A DNA stretch of 64,000 nucleotides from an uncultured Shewanella sp. (GCA_947503555.1 CANNEE010000005.1:107951-171950), one strand, 5' to 3'; shown: positions 27,559-37,695, numbered from the stretch's first letter. The notes: generated by a model from the letters alone, not told the origin. A program made the numbers and translations.

Positions 27559-28650
27559 CTATTTTGCTCTTTGGCCTTTGGCTTTTTGCCACATCATTTT
27601 AAAACCATTTTGTTGGCGTTGATCTAAGATTCTCCAGAGAATGAGGTTGTCTTTGAAGTAATTGGGGTTGTTTAAGTTATAGCGCTTTACTTCTTGAGGT
27701 GAAAGTTGAGATTTTATACTCAGATTAACTGGATATTGCCCAATGTTTCTGACATAACTGATTTGCATCTCTGGGCTAAGGCTATAGTTGATCCACTCTT
27801 CAGCTATCCTTTTTAGTAGCGGTTTGTTTTTTAATGAGTAGCCTATAGACCACACATCTACCCATCCAGTAGTGCCTTCTTTAGGTTGTGCCATTTGCCA
27901 AACCTTGTTGCGTCTCTTTAATTCTGGAAATGAGAACCCCCAAGCCGTACCTAAGATTAAGTCGTCAAATTCGTCAGCTCTATCAACACCTACCCAAAAG
28001 CGCTTGGCGTTTTGAGCCAGCTCGGTTAGTTTAGCTTGGAAACGAGGATCTTTTCTTAGAAGATCGTAGTCAAAAATTTGATCTTTGTTATAGCCAAGAG
28101 CTAATGCGGTAATGTAGATGTTGGCTTCATAGTAATCAGAGCTGATAGCATATTGCTTTATATAATCCCGTTGCCATAAATGTTGCCAGCTCGAGATAGG
28201 AGCCTGTATGAGGTCTTTATTATATGCCAGCCCATAGGGTCCATATAGAAGAGGAACTCCATAGTGGTAACCATCTTGTGTAACATAGGAGAGCTGCTTT
28301 AACTCTTCAATAATATTAGTGAAATTAGGAATGTTGTGTACATTGATGGGGATAATGAGGTTGTTCTTAATGAAATTCCATTTCAATGACTTAGGTACGT
28401 GATGAGAAGGGCTGATGATATCTGCATCTTTTGCTCTAATACGATCAAAAAACTCTTGTGGATCTGAGATGTTACTAACATTTATGGAAACTGCTACCCC
28501 ATACTTCTGTTTTATTATTTGCCTAAATTGATTGACATAAGCTGCAGGAGCATACCCCTCCCAACAAAGGATGTTGAGGCTTAATTCCTTGGCCTTTAGT
28601 GGTGCTATAAATAGTAATAAGCAAGCTATTAGTGATCTAATTAGGTTCAT
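27559..28650 (-). CDS. PotD-like extracellular solute-binding protein
   Basis: A 363-residue periplasmic binding protein with a signal peptide (residues 1–20, ending LKAKE) and the start NILCWEGYAPAAYVNQF typical of spermidine/putrescine-type (family 1) binding proteins. No permease genes are adjacent, so it is an orphan subunit. Its ligand could be a polyamine or another small cation, but key residues cannot be judged by eye. Confidence 0.75.
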   Translation of the reverse strand: MNLIRSLIACLLLFIAPLKAKELSLNILCWEGYAPAAYVNQFRQIIKQKYGVAVSINVSNISDPQEFFDRIRAKDADIISPSHHVPKSLKWNFIKNNLIIPINVHNIPNFTNIIEELKQLSYVTQDGYHYGVPLLYGPYGLAYNKDLIQAPISSWQHLWQRDYIKQYAISSDYYEANIYITALALGYNKDQIFDYDLLRKDPRFQAKLTELAQNAKRFWVGVDRADEFDDLILGTAWGFSFPELKRRNKVWQMAQPKEGTTGWVDVWSIGYSLKNKPLLKRIAEEWINYSLSPEMQISYVRNIGQYPVNLSIKSQLSPQEVKRYNLNNPNYFKDNLILWRILDQRQQNGFKMMWQKAKGQRAK

Positions 28651-28760
28651 TAACGCTTTGTCTCTGCAATTTTATTCGTCAGTACAACAGAAGTAAGTGA
28701 TATGCATTAATTGATAAGGCTGCATATTAATATTAAGACAAGTATAGATGAGGATAGTTA

Positions 28761-28807
28761 AGCCACACATCATTGCTAATGCTCTGCATGAGCAATGATG
28801 TGTGGCT
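28761..28807 (-). terminator. Long perfect hairpin downstream of the PhoQ-like gene
   Basis: AGCCACACATCATTGCT pairs with its exact complement (17 bp, 13-base loop), ending eight bases before the kinase stop codon. There is no T-run after it, so it may act in transcript stability rather than simple termination. Confidence 0.5.
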
Positions 28808-28814
28808 GCAAAGG

Positions 28815-30167
28815 TTATTTATTAAAGGTACAGATAAAGTGAGCACCGCCGAGTTTTTCAGATTGCTGTATCTGCAAACTACCGCCATAACTGTCAATAA
28901 GATCGCTTACGATAGCTAGACCTATGCCATGGCCCTTTTCATAGGTGTCAGCTCTGACACCACGTTCACATATCTGCGATGCTTTTTCCTTGGATATTCC
29001 CTTGCCGTCATCTTCGATATTAATGATTAACTTGTTGGGATCTGGTGTGATAGACATTGATACCTGAGAACGAGCTGCTTTGCAGGCATTGTCTAACAAG
29101 TTACCTAGAATCTCTGTGATATCGGCTTCATCACCCTTAAAGATAAGCTTATCGCTAACATCGGCATTTAAATGAATAGATGGATGACTGTAAATTTTGC
29201 CCAGAGTCCTAATCAGTTTGTCACTAATAGGTTTGAGTTTGACTCCAAGATGCCATGAGGCACCTGCTGCAGTTTGAGCGCGTTTGAGTTGATGGTTAAT
29301 AATATTATTGATAGCGCCTATCTGCTCTTTCGATGCGCTGTTCAGATCGGTTTGGCTTTGAATGACCGCTAACGGCGTTTTCAAACTATGGGCTAAGTCA
29401 GACAAGGCGTTGCGGTAGCGTTTTCGTTGGTTTTGCTCTGTGCTTAGCAAGGTGTTAAGTTGATGGGCCACATCTGCGAGTTCATTTGGATAATCGCCTG
29501 TAACTTGTATCTTTTCGCCCTGCTCAACTTGATTTAGTTCTTGTTTAAATCTTGCAAGGGGTCTGAGTGTCCATGCCAGCCAGCTTATTTGAGCGACAAG
29601 CAAAAATAACATTAGGACGGCTAAAGAACGCCATAGCTGATGATTGAATTCACTTAATGCGGTGTAAAATCCTGTTTTATCTTGTATTACATGTAAGGTG
29701 ATAGGGAAGTTTTTCCCCCTAGCAGTAAAGTTCACACCATAGCTGAATACAAAACTCGGTTTACCGTCTAAGGACTTAGATGAAAATGCGATTTGGCCAA
29801 CATTGACTTCAGATAGATCAATATCTAGTTTGATCCCCAGTAGTGACTGGGACTGCCAAACAACATGGTTAGCATCATGGGAGTTTGTTTTTGCGCTAAT
29901 AAGGGCATAGAGCCCAGAGTTGACGAGATTAAATTGATCATCGACTAAGGTTTCTGGCGTATAAACCTCACCATTATTGACTTCTGTAACAGCAAGAATC
30001 GAGTAGATATAGGTATTTAATCTATCTTTGTGTGATGTGATGAGCTGACGCTCAAAGGCGCTACTCAGTGCTATAGCTATGATAGGTAATAGCACTAATA
30101 CGAGTAGGAGTGCGCTGAGTATCAGTCTTGCTTTTAATGAGTTAAATATGGCTAATTTAGTCAGCAT
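28815..30167 (-). CDS. PhoQ-like sensor histidine kinase
   Basis: A 450-residue inner-membrane kinase with membrane segments near residues 13–35 and 185–205 around a periplasmic sensor, then HAMP, a HisKA site (DLAHSLKTPLAVIQ) and an ATPase domain (LLDNACKAA, DDGKGI, GHGIGLAI). The DLAHSLKTPL phospho-site resembles PhoQ-type kinases. It follows its response regulator by 13 bases, and a PepSY gene opens the operon. Divalent cation, acid or cationic-peptide sensing is plausible by analogy only. Confidence 0.85.
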   Translation of the reverse strand: MLTKLAIFNSLKARLILSALLLVLVLLPIIAIALSSAFERQLITSHKDRLNTYIYSILAVTEVNNGEVYTPETLVDDQFNLVNSGLYALISAKTNSHDANHVVWQSQSLLGIKLDIDLSEVNVGQIAFSSKSLDGKPSFVFSYGVNFTARGKNFPITLHVIQDKTGFYTALSEFNHQLWRSLAVLMLFLLVAQISWLAWTLRPLARFKQELNQVEQGEKIQVTGDYPNELADVAHQLNTLLSTEQNQRKRYRNALSDLAHSLKTPLAVIQSQTDLNSASKEQIGAINNIINHQLKRAQTAAGASWHLGVKLKPISDKLIRTLGKIYSHPSIHLNADVSDKLIFKGDEADITEILGNLLDNACKAARSQVSMSITPDPNKLIINIEDDGKGISKEKASQICERGVRADTYEKGHGIGLAIVSDLIDSYGGSLQIQQSEKLGGAHFICTFNK

Positions 30168-30180
30168 AGGAGGCTGCTAT

Positions 30181-30861
30181 TTAATCATTAGATAAAATAT
30201 TTAATCTATAGCCTTGCCCTCTTAGGGTTTCGATAAGGCCGAATTCATTATTTGGGTCTAGTTTAATCCGTAATCGACGAATAAAGACCTCAATAACATT
30301 AGAATCTAGATCGAAGTCTTGATCATAAATATGTTCGGTTAATACCGTTTTTGAAGTGACTTCACCCTGATGCAGCATAAGGTATTCGAGCACCTTGTAT
30401 TCAGAGCCGCTGAGTTTGATTAGATTACCACTAGCGTACACCTCATGGCTGCTAGTGTTGAGGCTATATGGACCATTCTCAATGAGTGGGCTCGCTTTTC
30501 CTGCGCTACGACGTATCAAAGCTTTGATACGCGCGACTAATTCTTCTGGATGAAATGGCTTAGTGAGATAGTCATCGGCACCAGCATCTAGGCCTTCAAC
30601 TTTATCCTGCCAGCTGTCTCGAGCCGTGAGAATGAGAATAGGAAAGTCACGCTTTTTTACCCTTAAGGCTTTGATGAGACTAATGCCATCAAGTTTTGGT
30701 AAGCCAACGTCTATGATAGCAGCATCATAATCATACTCTTCTCCCTGGAAAAGCCCATCTTCGCCATCAGATGCGGCATCTAAGGTAAACTTGGCATCAA
30801 TCAGGTGTTGCTTGAGGTTTTCTTGAAGTTGTAAGTCATCTTCTACAAGTAATAGTCGCAT
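30181..30861 (-). CDS. PhoP-like OmpR-family response regulator
   Basis: A 226-residue response regulator with a receiver domain (acidic pair ED at 7–8, Asp51 in AAIIDVGLPK, Lys in LTKPFH) and a C-terminal winged helix ending in LRGQGYRL. It is the middle gene of a PepSY–regulator–kinase operon, with 24 bases to the PepSY gene and 13 to the kinase. PhoP-type assignment is by sequence style. Confidence 0.88.
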   Translation of the reverse strand: MRLLLVEDDLQLQENLKQHLIDAKFTLDAASDGEDGLFQGEEYDYDAAIIDVGLPKLDGISLIKALRVKKRDFPILILTARDSWQDKVEGLDAGADDYLTKPFHPEELVARIKALIRRSAGKASPLIENGPYSLNTSSHEVYASGNLIKLSGSEYKVLEYLMLHQGEVTSKTVLTEHIYDQDFDLDSNVIEVFIRRLRIKLDPNNEFGLIETLRGQGYRLNILSND

Positions 30862-30885
30862 CTTTTTTCCATTTATTGTGGTGAA

Positions 30886-31194
30886 CTAGTTACGGGAAAC
30901 CGCTCCTGTTACTGCATTAACAAATACAGTAAAGACTTGGCCGTCTTTAGTGACTAACTTCACTTTATATCCAGGAGAACCTTGGTTTGTAGATTGAACC
31001 CTTAGCACTTTAGCTTTGTACTTCCGCTTTACCACACTGATTGCTTGTTGCGGGCTAGTGATTATTAAGTTTTGCGCTTTATTGCTGGCGATAAGGCTAG
31101 AGGCTGCGGTCATTGAGTTTAGATTTAACCCATGACTGGGGCTTGCCACTAGCCATGTAAAAAAGAATAAGAATGTTAGGGATGTCAGTCTCAT
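30886..31194 (-). CDS. Small secreted PepSY-domain protein
   Basis: A 102-residue protein with a signal peptide (cleavage near SHGLN) and one PepSY domain containing ITSPQQAISVVKRKY and the ending VFVNAVTGAVSRN. PepSY proteins are often encoded beside two-component systems and may modulate signalling or proteases in the periplasm. ATG at 31194, with AGGTG upstream, is chosen over TTG at 31209. First gene of the operon with the PhoPQ-like pair. Confidence 0.82.
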   Translation of the reverse strand: MRLTSLTFLFFFTWLVASPSHGLNLNSMTAASSLIASNKAQNLIITSPQQAISVVKRKYKAKVLRVQSTNQGSPGYKVKLVTKDGQVFTVFVNAVTGAVSRN

Positions 31195-31453
31195 TTGATG
31201 CACCTGCAATAAGTCGTAGCCCTAGTGTAAAAGATCCTATTTTAATTAGAAACCAAGTAATCCTTCTATATTCAGTGATAATTGTTGGCCAACTAGGTTC
31301 AAGCCAAGCTTTGTTTGAAGTTTGAATGAATGGGTATGAACAAACCCTGAATGTGGACTAGAGAATTTTATTATTTGATTTTTATTGTTCAGCTTACATT
31401 CACAGCCACTTGCTTTTAATGGAGCTATTAAAGGCAAGTATAGAGGCTTAACA

Positions 31454-32389
31454 ATGAAGACATATCCATATCAAGCATCTGGGATTAAGCAGGGACTTAC
31501 TAAGCTATTTACGAGTGACTTTATCTATGTGTTAAAAACAGGGGGTAGCGTTGCTGCACTGGGGCTGGTACTTATGGCTGTAGTAGGAGTCTTACTGCGA
31601 AATCCGGTTATGGCACAATCGACTGCAACAGGAGTTGTCAAGAGTATCGAACGCCAGTCCCCTAATGTCACAGCTACTTTATCTGAGCGAGATAAGAAGG
31701 CGCTGCTAGAGGCTAAAGCCAAGTCATTAATTAGCTTAGATCCTACTCTAACTCACTCTTTGCTAAAAGGAAGGGTGACACGTGAGCAGATGATTGCTGC
31801 CCATAAGGCGAATCCACAGAGTCGTATTAGTCAGAAAGTAAGCTCAAATGAGCAGAACCTAGCTGATAAATCGAGCGTTTATCATAGTTTCTCTATCTAT
31901 GAGGCAAGCACTCGATTATATGAAGATTCTGATTATGATGGATTTTATCAAACTTTTGGTGTCACTTTTGATGCTGATGTCGACACTGTTGGTGGCCCTA
32001 ATACAGCTTTAGTTTTCGCCGAGCTTTATCTGAGTCAAGACGGTGGGCCTTGGGTGCATTATTTTACAACTGAGAGCTTTATCATCTCAGGCAACTCTAA
32101 CTTAGATGATTATGAGGTGTTGACTACCCTCAACGCTGGCTATGATATGGATCATTATGATGTGCTCATCGATCTCTATGAGGTTGGTTACGGTGATATT
32201 GTGGCCAGTATAAGCTCTAATGAGACCGATGCTTTGTATGCTCTGCCACTTGAAAGTAGTGAGTTGGATTCTGATACAGGCTATGTAGAAGTTACAGTAA
32301 CGGAAGTGAGCAGCGGTAGCTTGTCTTTCTTGGGGCTAGTGTTAATAGGAGGGCTGGCGCTAGTTAGACGAAAGCTTGCTATCAGTTAA
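31454..32389 (+). CDS. Choice-of-anchor H family surface protein
   Basis: A 311-residue secreted protein. An N-terminal hydrophobic stretch (about residues 28–50) acts as signal or anchor, and the C terminus has GSLSFLGLVLIGGLALVRRK, a short hydrophobic segment followed by Arg/Lys as in GlyGly-CTERM-type sorting tails processed by rhombosortase. The middle (EASTRLYEDSDYDGFYQTF) resembles Shewanella choice-of-anchor H proteins. ATG at 31454 with GAGG is preferred to TTG at 31385. Function is unknown. Confidence 0.78.
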   Translation: MKTYPYQASGIKQGLTKLFTSDFIYVLKTGGSVAALGLVLMAVVGVLLRNPVMAQSTATGVVKSIERQSPNVTATLSERDKKALLEAKAKSLISLDPTLTHSLLKGRVTREQMIAAHKANPQSRISQKVSSNEQNLADKSSVYHSFSIYEASTRLYEDSDYDGFYQTFGVTFDADVDTVGGPNTALVFAELYLSQDGGPWVHYFTTESFIISGNSNLDDYEVLTTLNAGYDMDHYDVLIDLYEVGYGDIVASISSNETDALYALPLESSELDSDTGYVEVTVTEVSSGSLSFLGLVLIGGLALVRRKLAIS

Positions 32390-32410
32390 TGTATTCTTGC
32401 CAAAAATAGC

Positions 32411-32435
32411 AAAGGCGCCATTAGGCGCCTTTATT
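32411..32435. terminator. Bidirectional terminator between anchor-H gene and yggX
   Basis: AAAGGCGCC pairs with GGCGCCTTT around a four-base loop. Confidence 0.8.
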
Positions 32436-32452
32436 GTCTCTAAACTTGGGTT

Positions 32453-32731
32453 TTATTCGTCATCTTTTTGCGGCACATAGCCTTCAATTTCGACATCTTT
32501 ACCTTCAAATAGAAAGCTTGTCATCTGTTCTTCTAGTAGCTTTCTATCATCGACATTCATCATGTTGAGCTTTTTCTCATTGATTAACATGGTCTGTTTC
32601 GATTGCCATAAGGCCCATGCTTCTTTGCTGATGTTATCGAAAATACGCTTACCTAGCTCGCCGGGATAAAGTTGAAAGTCTAGGCCTTCGGCTTGTTTAT
32701 TCAGACAGACGCAATTTACTGTGCGAGCCAT
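32453..32731 (-). CDS. yggX: Fe(II)-trafficking / oxidative damage protection protein YggX
   Basis: A 92-residue cytosolic protein beginning [18 protein letters not shown] with the conserved Cys of the family and the [13 protein letters not shown] motif. YggX protects Fe-S enzymes from oxidative damage. It follows mutY by two bases, the arrangement seen in E. coli, and MutY itself is an Fe-S enzyme. Confidence 0.96.
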   Translation of the reverse strand: MARTVNCVCLNKQAEGLDFQLYPGELGKRIFDNISKEAWALWQSKQTMLINEKKLNMMNVDDRKLLEEQMTSFLFEGKDVEIEGYVPQKDDE

Positions 32732-32733
32732 GT

Positions 32734-33798
32734 TTACTCCTTAATCATTTGGGGTTCTAAGCTGGCTAAAATCCGCTCTGTTGCTGCGGCGAGTCCCACC
32801 TTAGAAGGTTGTTCTATGTTATACCAGAGAGTCTGCTTAGGTTCCATGACCTGATGTTGGCTTTGTTGTTTAAGTCTTACCAGAATGGGTTGAACATCAA
32901 GGTGAAAGTGGCTAAAAGTATGTCTAAAGCCGGGTAACGCTTGTTGATTTGCAATTTGATATTGGCCTTGGTCAAGCATATCGATGGCTTCTTGTTCAGT
33001 GTCATATTGAGGAAAACACCAAAGGCCGCCCCATATTCCAGCTGGTGGCCTTTTAATAAGCCACACTTGGTCATCATGCTCTAACACCAACATAAAAGCT
33101 GACTTGGCTGGAATTGTTTTCTTAGGTTTCTTTCCTGGAAATTCGCTTTGCCTTCCTTGAAGCTGTGCTTGGCAATCGATAGCCACAGGGCATTGGCCGC
33201 AGCTAGGTTTACTTCTGGTGCAAATGGATGAGCCCAAGTCCATCATGGCTTGGTTATAGTAAGTTATGCCTTCTTTTGGGGTATAGGATTCGCTAAGTTG
33301 CCATAGGGCTTGTTCGACAGCTTTTTGTCCAGGCCAACCTGAGATAGCACCATGACGAGCTAATACACGTTTTACGTTACCATCTAAAATAGGGTGATGC
33401 TGCCCAAGGGAGAGGGATAAAACGGCTCCTGCAGTGGAGCGGCCAATGCCGGGTAGGGCAATGACATCTTCTATTTCTGTTGGAAACTTCCCTTGATACT
33501 CATCTCGCAGAATTTGTGCGGCTTTATGTAGATTGCGCGCTCTGGCGTAGTAACCAAGACCTGTCCAATGGTGTAGTACCTCATCTTGGTCGGCATTGGC
33601 TAAGGTATTGATATCGGTAAAACGCGCCATAAACTTTTCATAGTAGGGGATTACTGTGGCTACTTGAGTTTGTTGCAGCATGATTTCAGAAATCCATACT
33701 TTATATGGGGTTTTATCAAGTTGCCAAGGGAGAGTTTTACGGCCGTGGATATGATACCAGTCGATAATTCGACTAGAAAAATTAGGTGTCATTTTCAT
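32734..33798 (-). CDS. mutY: A/G-specific adenine DNA glycosylase MutY
   Basis: MutY removes adenine paired with 8-oxoguanine. The protein (about 354 residues) has [10 protein letters not shown] with the catalytic Glu, a helix-hairpin-helix [14 protein letters not shown], catalytic Asp in MDLGSSIC, and the 4Fe-4S loop with Cys spacing C-x6-C-x2-C-x5-C. A NUDIX-like 8-oxoG recognition domain forms the C-terminal third. The frame extends to GTG at 33822, but alignment with E. coli MutY favours ATG at 33798 or 33792. Operon with yggX; divergent from trmB. Confidence 0.95.
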   Translation of the reverse strand: MKMTPNFSSRIIDWYHIHGRKTLPWQLDKTPYKVWISEIMLQQTQVATVIPYYEKFMARFTDINTLANADQDEVLHHWTGLGYYARARNLHKAAQILRDEYQGKFPTEIEDVIALPGIGRSTAGAVLSLSLGQHHPILDGNVKRVLARHGAISGWPGQKAVEQALWQLSESYTPKEGITYYNQAMMDLGSSICTRSKPSCGQCPVAIDCQAQLQGRQSEFPGKKPKKTIPAKSAFMLVLEHDDQVWLIKRPPAGIWGGLWCFPQYDTEQEAIDMLDQGQYQIANQQALPGFRHTFSHFHLDVQPILVRLKQQSQHQVMEPKQTLWYNIEQPSKVGLAAATERILASLEPQMIKE

Positions 33799-34079
33799 GG
33801 GGGCAGTGTAGCGATTTGTCACCTCAAGCTCAAGAATCCGATTTGGTTTGATATTTCTACGATAAAGGCTTGCACTCGAGGCCTAACTTTGGATAATGCC
33901 CTTCTTTTTAGCGATACTTGACTCGTTTTTTGAACAAGGTTAAAGGCTAGCTGAATAGCAACTCCTAGTTGGTGAGTTTATGCTACTCTTGCTGTGCACC
34001 TTGTCTAGTTAGGAGATAATTATCTCTAGCTATGGGTCATAACGACATTATTTGATTATTCTCCACTGGTGAGGACCAC

Positions 34080-34796
34080 ATGAGCGAAGTTACTACAGCC
34101 GAATATAATGAAGATGGCAAATACCTACGTAAAGTCAGAAGCTTTGTATTGAGAGAAGGTCGTCTGACAAAAGGTCAGGCTCAAGCCATGGAGCAGCAAT
34201 GGCCGACAATGGGGCTAGAGTATTCAGCAGAAGCTATCGATTTAGAGGCGGTTTTTGGTAACTCATCTCCTGTAGTATTAGAAATTGGTTTTGGCATGGG
34301 AGCATCTTTGGTTGAGATGGCTAAGGCAGCACCTGAGCAAAACTTCATTGGCATCGAGGTACATAAGCCAGGTGTCGGCGCATGCTTAGCCGACGCTGCG
34401 GCTGCAAATGTGACAAATTTAAAAGTTTTTCATCATGATGCGGTGGAAGTATTAGAACAAACCATTGCTGATGCTTCTTTAGATAGAGTTCAGCTATTCT
34501 TTCCTGACCCATGGCATAAGAAGCGTCATCACAAGCGCCGTATAGTACAGCCAGAGTTTGCCGAGCTGATCAAGCGTAAGCTGAAAGTGGGTGGTGTATT
34601 CCATCTAGCGACAGACTGGGAAAACTATAGTGAACATATGCTTGAAGTGATGAGCGCTGCTCCTGGATATAAGAATTTATCAACAACAGGTGATTTTGTA
34701 GAGCGTCCAGAACATAGGCCACTTACTAAATTTGAAGCTAGAGGTCATAGACTAGGTCACGGCGTTTGGGACCTTATGTTTGAGCGTACTGAATAA
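34080..34796 (+). CDS. trmB: tRNA (guanine-N7-)-methyltransferase TrmB
   Basis: TrmB makes m7G46 in the tRNA variable loop. This 238-residue protein has the SAM-binding motif [15 protein letters not shown] and the signature [14 protein letters not shown]. The start is preceded by GGTGAGGACC. It is followed by yggL after 29 bases, and yggN lies further on, the E. coli gene order. Divergent from mutY. Confidence 0.96.
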   Translation: MSEVTTAEYNEDGKYLRKVRSFVLREGRLTKGQAQAMEQQWPTMGLEYSAEAIDLEAVFGNSSPVVLEIGFGMGASLVEMAKAAPEQNFIGIEVHKPGVGACLADAAAANVTNLKVFHHDAVEVLEQTIADASLDRVQLFFPDPWHKKRHHKRRIVQPEFAELIKRKLKVGGVFHLATDWENYSEHMLEVMSAAPGYKNLSTTGDFVERPEHRPLTKFEARGHRLGHGVWDLMFERTE

Positions 34797-34825
34797 CTGT
34801 TTATTACTTTAAGAAGGAAAATGTT

Positions 34826-35152
34826 ATGGCTAGCAATCGTAGTCGCCGTTTGCGTAAAAAATTGCGCGTTGATGAGTTTCAAGAGTTAGGTTTCGATGTG
34901 AGTTGGACTTTCAATGAGTCTGTTTCAGAGTCTGATATCGATGCAATCGTTGATCAATTTATTGAGCAAGTTATCGAGCCGCGTAAGTTAGGCTTTCACG
35001 GCGGTGGCCATAAAGAGTGGGAAGGCATTATTGCCACTCAGACCATAGGTAAGTGCACAGAAGAAGATCGCACTGCAGTGACGGATTTCTGGGCTAAGCA
35101 GAATGTTACCAATGTTGAGGTGACAGACTTATACGATATCTGGTGGAGCTAA
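34826..35152 (+). CDS. yggL: YggL family (DUF469) protein
   Basis: A 108-residue protein with the family core RRLRKKLRVDEFQELGF and IEPRKLGFHGGGH. YggL/DUF469 has been linked to ribosome association, but its role is unsettled. AAGGAA precedes the start. Co-directional with trmB, so probably co-transcribed. A long hairpin lies 30 bases downstream. Confidence 0.93.
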   Translation: MASNRSRRLRKKLRVDEFQELGFDVSWTFNESVSESDIDAIVDQFIEQVIEPRKLGFHGGGHKEWEGIIATQTIGKCTEEDRTAVTDFWAKQNVTNVEVTDLYDIWWS

Positions 35153-35182
35153 GCAGTTTACATAAACTGTCACTCACCAATT

Positions 35183-35218
35183 CTTCCTTGCTTGAGCGAA
35201 AAGGTTCAAGTAAGGAAG
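35183..35218 (+). terminator. Hairpin downstream of yggL
   Basis: CTTCCTTGCTTGA pairs with TCAAGTAAGGAAG (13 bp with one G-T). T-rich sequence begins some bases later, so termination is likely but imperfect. Confidence 0.5.
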
Positions 35219-35481
35219 GGTAAATCTTCTCTCTTTATTTCCTCATTTTTTTCTTTCTATTTACCTCTGCTATTTATTAATGCCTATAAAAAGCGTTTTG
35301 ATCGGCAAATGTGTGACTTTCACTAAAATTTATTCATTTTTCACCATTAACTTGTGTTTTCTTTTATTAAACCAATAGGGTTAATTTGAATGATTGCTAG
35401 TTTATTCCTTAATTAATAGTAGGTTATAAGTCTTGGCACGCTAAGTGCTTTGTCTGTGGCATAACACTGATAAGGAACTCT

Positions 35482-36288
35482 ATGATGAAAATGAACAAAC
35501 TGCTTACTGGCCTAGTATTTACTTCAAGTATGTTGACCTTTGCTGCTGCACCGAGTTTTGCCCATGATTCCGGACATAAAGAGTGTGAAGTTTCACTTAA
35601 CTATGATGTGCTGGTTGAGCCGCAAAAGTTAGTCTTTAGCCATAATAAGCAAGAAGCCTATCGCGTTGAATTAGGTAAACTGTTTGTAGAAGGAAAGCAG
35701 GTTCCATTAAATGCTCAGCAAAGCCAACTCGTTGCTGATTTTTCTCAGCAAGTCTCTACTCAGGTTCCTGAGGTGATAGACATTGTTAATCAAGCCGTTT
35801 CTATTGCTAGTCAAGCGGTATCTATGGCACTGACACCATTACTAGGAGATGAAGCGGGTGCCAAAATTGATGAACTTATGGTTGGGATTAGCGAAAGAAT
35901 CGAAGCCGTTGCCTATCAACGTGGTGACCAGTTTTATCTAGGAGCAACTGAGAGTTCCCTTGAAGATACCTTTAATCAAGAGTTTGAGCAGGAAGTAGAA
36001 AATATCGTTCAGAACTCCATCGGTAGCATGATGATGGCGCTAGGTAGTCAGATGATGTCTAGTGAAGGTGGTAGCTTTGAAGAGAAGATGCAGAACTTTA
36101 GCCTTAAGATGGAGAAAATCGGTGACGACATCGAGGCTCAGGTTAGCCTTCAGGCACAAGCTTTAGAAGAGCGTGCCGATGATTTATGTGATGGATTTAA
36201 GCAAATTTTAGCAACTGAGAAGAAATTAAAGGCTGCGATTCCAGAGATGAATGAATTTTCTCTAGCTCAAAGCAAAATCAGTAGCTAA
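35482..36288 (+). CDS. DUF2884 (YggN-like) periplasmic protein
   Basis: A 268-residue protein with a signal peptide (cleavage probably after PSFAH near residue 28) and a mostly helical DUF2884 body. E. coli yggN occupies the same position beside yggL and trmB. The C-terminal half is predicted coiled coil (many Glu, Gln and Met). Function unknown. A strong terminator follows at 36329. Confidence 0.85.
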   Translation: MMKMNKLLTGLVFTSSMLTFAAAPSFAHDSGHKECEVSLNYDVLVEPQKLVFSHNKQEAYRVELGKLFVEGKQVPLNAQQSQLVADFSQQVSTQVPEVIDIVNQAVSIASQAVSMALTPLLGDEAGAKIDELMVGISERIEAVAYQRGDQFYLGATESSLEDTFNQEFEQEVENIVQNSIGSMMMALGSQMMSSEGGSFEEKMQNFSLKMEKIGDDIEAQVSLQAQALEERADDLCDGFKQILATEKKLKAAIPEMNEFSLAQSKISS

Positions 36289-36328
36289 CCCATTATCCCT
36301 TTCCCCTCCCTTGATTGGACATAGCGCA

Positions 36329-36360
36329 CCCTGTATCCCTATTTGATACAGGGTTTTTTT
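36329..36360 (+). terminator. Terminator of the DUF2884 gene
   Basis: CCCTGTATC pairs with GATACAGGG and is followed by seven T. Confidence 0.88.
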
Positions 36361-36704
36361 ATTATGTTCACTTTAAATAGCCTTCATCGGCTTAGCATTT
36401 CCGCTGACTGCCCGTAAAAATAATGAATCTAATACTTTGATTGTTAAAGAATTGGATAAGATTGTCTCTAATTTTGTGCTAAACATGTGATTGAGTATTG
36501 GAGTTCGCCTAGAATGATTTGGTATACTTCTAAAAAATAACAAGAATTCTGGTGCTTTACCGGATACTAAACTCTACTCCTGTAGCTTATTTTTGACTTG
36601 AATAGCTTGTTTGAGGTTATCCAAGATAGCCAAGTGCAGCAAAGTAAATGAGTCAATTTAGATAGGCATTTTATCGGCGTCGTAAACAGCTTAAGGCGAC
36701 TTTC
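36361..36704. other. Intergenic region ahead of LysR gene, nothing named
   Basis: About 340 bases of AT-rich sequence holding the LysR-gene promoter. I see no gene, repeat or strong dyad in it. Confidence 0.4.
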
Positions 36705-37646
36705 ATGTTAGAACTGTTAGAACCAATTGCGATTTTTACCCATGTAGCTCGAGCAGGGAGCTTCAGTGCGGCAGCAAGAAAGCTGGGAATATCCAAGTCT
36801 AAGGTTAGTACTCAAGTTGCAGACCTTGAACATAAGTTAGGTGTTCAGCTTATTCAACGCACAACCAGAAGCTTGAGTATGACAGAGGCAGGTCATCTGT
36901 TATATGTGCAAGGGGAAGAGTTATTAAGAGGAGCTGAGCAGGCAGTTGCAAGTGTGCACAATCTTAATGATGCAACCCGTGGTGTGTTAAAGGTTGGTAT
37001 ATCCGAATCTTTCGGTACTATGCATATTATTCCTGCATTGCCAGATTTTATGGCTAAACATCCTGAACTAGAGTTACAAGTTAGCTTGCTAGATCATAAA
37101 GTTGATGTAGTCAGTGAAGGTTTAGACTTACTATTAACCATGTCAGAGCAGTTACCTTTAGGCATGGTTGCACGTCCTTTGATGACTTGCCAGTTCCTGT
37201 TAGTCGCATCACCTGAGTACATAGCTAAACACGGTGAACCTAAGACTCCTGAGCAGTTAGTAGAACATAACTGTCTTGTCTATAAAGGTGAGTGGCATGA
37301 GCACAGCATGTGGCAATTTAAGAAAGGTGATGACTATTGTGAAATTGGCGTTTCAGGCAATTTCAGAGTCGACAATGCTCCGGCACTTAAATCTGCAGCG
37401 ATCAGTGGCTTAGGTATTGGTTATTTAGCGAGTTATCTATTGGATGATGAAATTGCAAAAGGGACTTTAGTTCCACTTATGAGAGAGTGGCAATTAACTA
37501 ACCACCTTCCATTACAAGCAGTTTATCCAAGACGTAAGCATTTGGCTCCTAAGGTAAGTGCCTTTATTGATTTTATTAAAAATCATATCGGAACACCGCC
37601 TTATTGGGATCAAGCGTATCAAGAACTCTATAAAGAAAGGATGTAA
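36705..37646 (+). CDS. LysR-family transcriptional regulator
   Basis: A 313-residue regulator. The N-terminal winged helix runs from IAIFTHVARAGSFSAAARKLGI through SVQ-type helix KSKVSTQVADLEHKLGVQL, here listed in two parts, and the effector-binding domain follows from about residue 90. The CrgA-type style (RTTRSLSMTEAG) is typical of a large LysR subgroup. No neighbouring target gene is evident. A terminator follows at 37741, with an FNR-consensus palindrome between stop codon and terminator. Confidence 0.92.
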   Translation: MLELLEPIAIFTHVARAGSFSAAARKLGISKSKVSTQVADLEHKLGVQLIQRTTRSLSMTEAGHLLYVQGEELLRGAEQAVASVHNLNDATRGVLKVGISESFGTMHIIPALPDFMAKHPELELQVSLLDHKVDVVSEGLDLLLTMSEQLPLGMVARPLMTCQFLLVASPEYIAKHGEPKTPEQLVEHNCLVYKGEWHEHSMWQFKKGDDYCEIGVSGNFRVDNAPALKSAAISGLGIGYLASYLLDDEIAKGTLVPLMREWQLTNHLPLQAVYPRRKHLAPKVSAFIDFIKNHIGTPPYWDQAYQELYKERM

Positions 37647-37695
37647 TTTAAGGAAACATTGTTTTCTTAGTGAAACGATACATTTTAGCAACATA

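Noticed and set aside
31246-31437. 63-codon minus-strand frame between PepSY and anchor-H genes
   Set aside because: No start signal, overlaps the promoter region of two divergent genes.
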